A stretch of DNA of 5,609 bases from Candidatus Desantisiibacteriota bacterium. Lineage in GTDB: Bacteria > JACRDZ01. Below the pieces are notes generated by a model. It did no database searches. It was given only the letters and a program-made list of their open reading frames with translations, and was not told the DNA's origin. A program made the translations under genes and the position numbers. Numbering within the stretch: position 1 is the stretch's first letter; each line of letters starts with the position of its first letter. The stretch spans positions 1 through 5,609 of the forward strand of contig JACQWU010000140.1 of the NCBI GenBank assembly GCA_016209155.1, given 5' to 3'. Below are positions 5,222-5,609 of this stretch, in pieces.

Positions 5222-5609
5222 ATGCCTATTTTTGAATATAAAGCTCTTGACCCTTCAGGAAAAAATGTCCAGGGAGTAATCGAAGCGGATAGTCAGGAAG
5301 ATGCAAGAAAAAAACTGCGAAAAGAAAATATTTATACTGTAAATATAAAAATTTCTTCGGAAAAAAAAGCGTATAAAGAAATACCTTTTTCTAAATTTTT
5401 TAAAATCAAGTCTACTTCAGAGATTTATCTTATAACCAGACAGCTTGCCACACTCATTGGCGCCGGACTTCCTCTTGTACAGGCTTTGTCCATTGTTGAA
5501 GAACAAATTGAAGAGGAAAATATTAAAAAGATCATAATGAAGATAAAGGAAAATGTTACACATGGAATGACTTTTGCTGACGCACTTTCTGAACATCCTA
5601 AATTTTTTA
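5222..5609 (+). CDS. GspF/PilC-family inner-membrane platform protein, N-terminal part
   Basis: The gene opens at ATG 5222, with AAAGGA at 5209-5214 7 nt upstream, and runs off the window after 129 codons; family members have about 400. Residues 1-45 (MPIFEYKALDPSGKNVQGVI, then ADSQEDARKKLRKENIYTV) are the typical N-terminal segment of type II secretion F and pilus-assembly PilC proteins. TSEIYLITRQLATLIGAGLP (65-84) and the helices after it begin the first T2SF cytoplasmic domain, including HGMTFADALSEHPKFF. The protein is the membrane platform onto which pseudopilins or pilins are assembled. That fits the prepilin peptidase gene about 1.5 kb upstream on the same strand. The sequence in view cannot separate GspF (secretion) from PilC (pilus). 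Confidence 0.93.
   Translation, partial: MPIFEYKALDPSGKNVQGVIEADSQEDARKKLRKENIYTVNIKISSEKKAYKEIPFSKFFKIKSTSEIYLITRQLATLIGAGLPLVQALSIVEEQIEEENIKKIIMKIKENVTHGMTFADALSEHPKFF

Overview
The window looks like low-GC (roughly one third G+C by eye) DNA from a Gram-negative bacterium. It encodes a prepilin peptidase, a GspF/PilC-type secretion platform protein and a monofunctional peptidoglycan transglycosylase, all parts of a two-membrane envelope. The lineage cannot be named from this sequence; an uncultured or metagenome-derived source is plausible.

Layout. Positions 1-392 are the downstream part of a CRISPR array: one edge-truncated repeat, five complete 37-nt repeats and five spacers of 34-37 nt. 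Where the sixth visible spacer should be (393-1933) there are instead 1541 bp of Mu-like phage head genes in Mu order. They are a 5'-truncated gpF (head morphogenesis, with a probable C-terminal nuclease-type domain), a complete gpG-like virion morphogenesis gene and a 3'-truncated gpI (head protease/scaffold). An identical 37-nt repeat at 1934-1970 then closes the block and cuts gpI. Both phage genes are cut exactly at repeat borders, which is the most striking feature here. The likeliest explanation is an assembly jump through two spacers that match this phage. Real recombination of phage DNA into the array is the exciting alternative.

Positions 1971-2396 hold no convincing gene. They contain small hairpins, one of them a GTAG-headed REP-like palindrome, and a perfect sigma70-type promoter (TTGACA-16-TATAAT) about 180 nt ahead of the next gene.

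From 2397 to the right edge runs a tightly spaced, same-strand cellular cluster. It encodes a Gx-family (Hpre_diP_synt_I-like) membrane transporter component, prepilin peptidase (PilD/GspO), a protein-L-isoaspartate O-methyltransferase with an N-terminal export signal, transglycosylase MtgA, and the start of a GspF/PilC inner-membrane protein that runs off the window. PilD processes pseudopilins or pilins, and GspF/PilC is the membrane platform of the same machines. MtgA makes glycan strands in the wall that such machines cross, and the exported methyltransferase could repair aged periplasmic proteins. No cas genes are visible.
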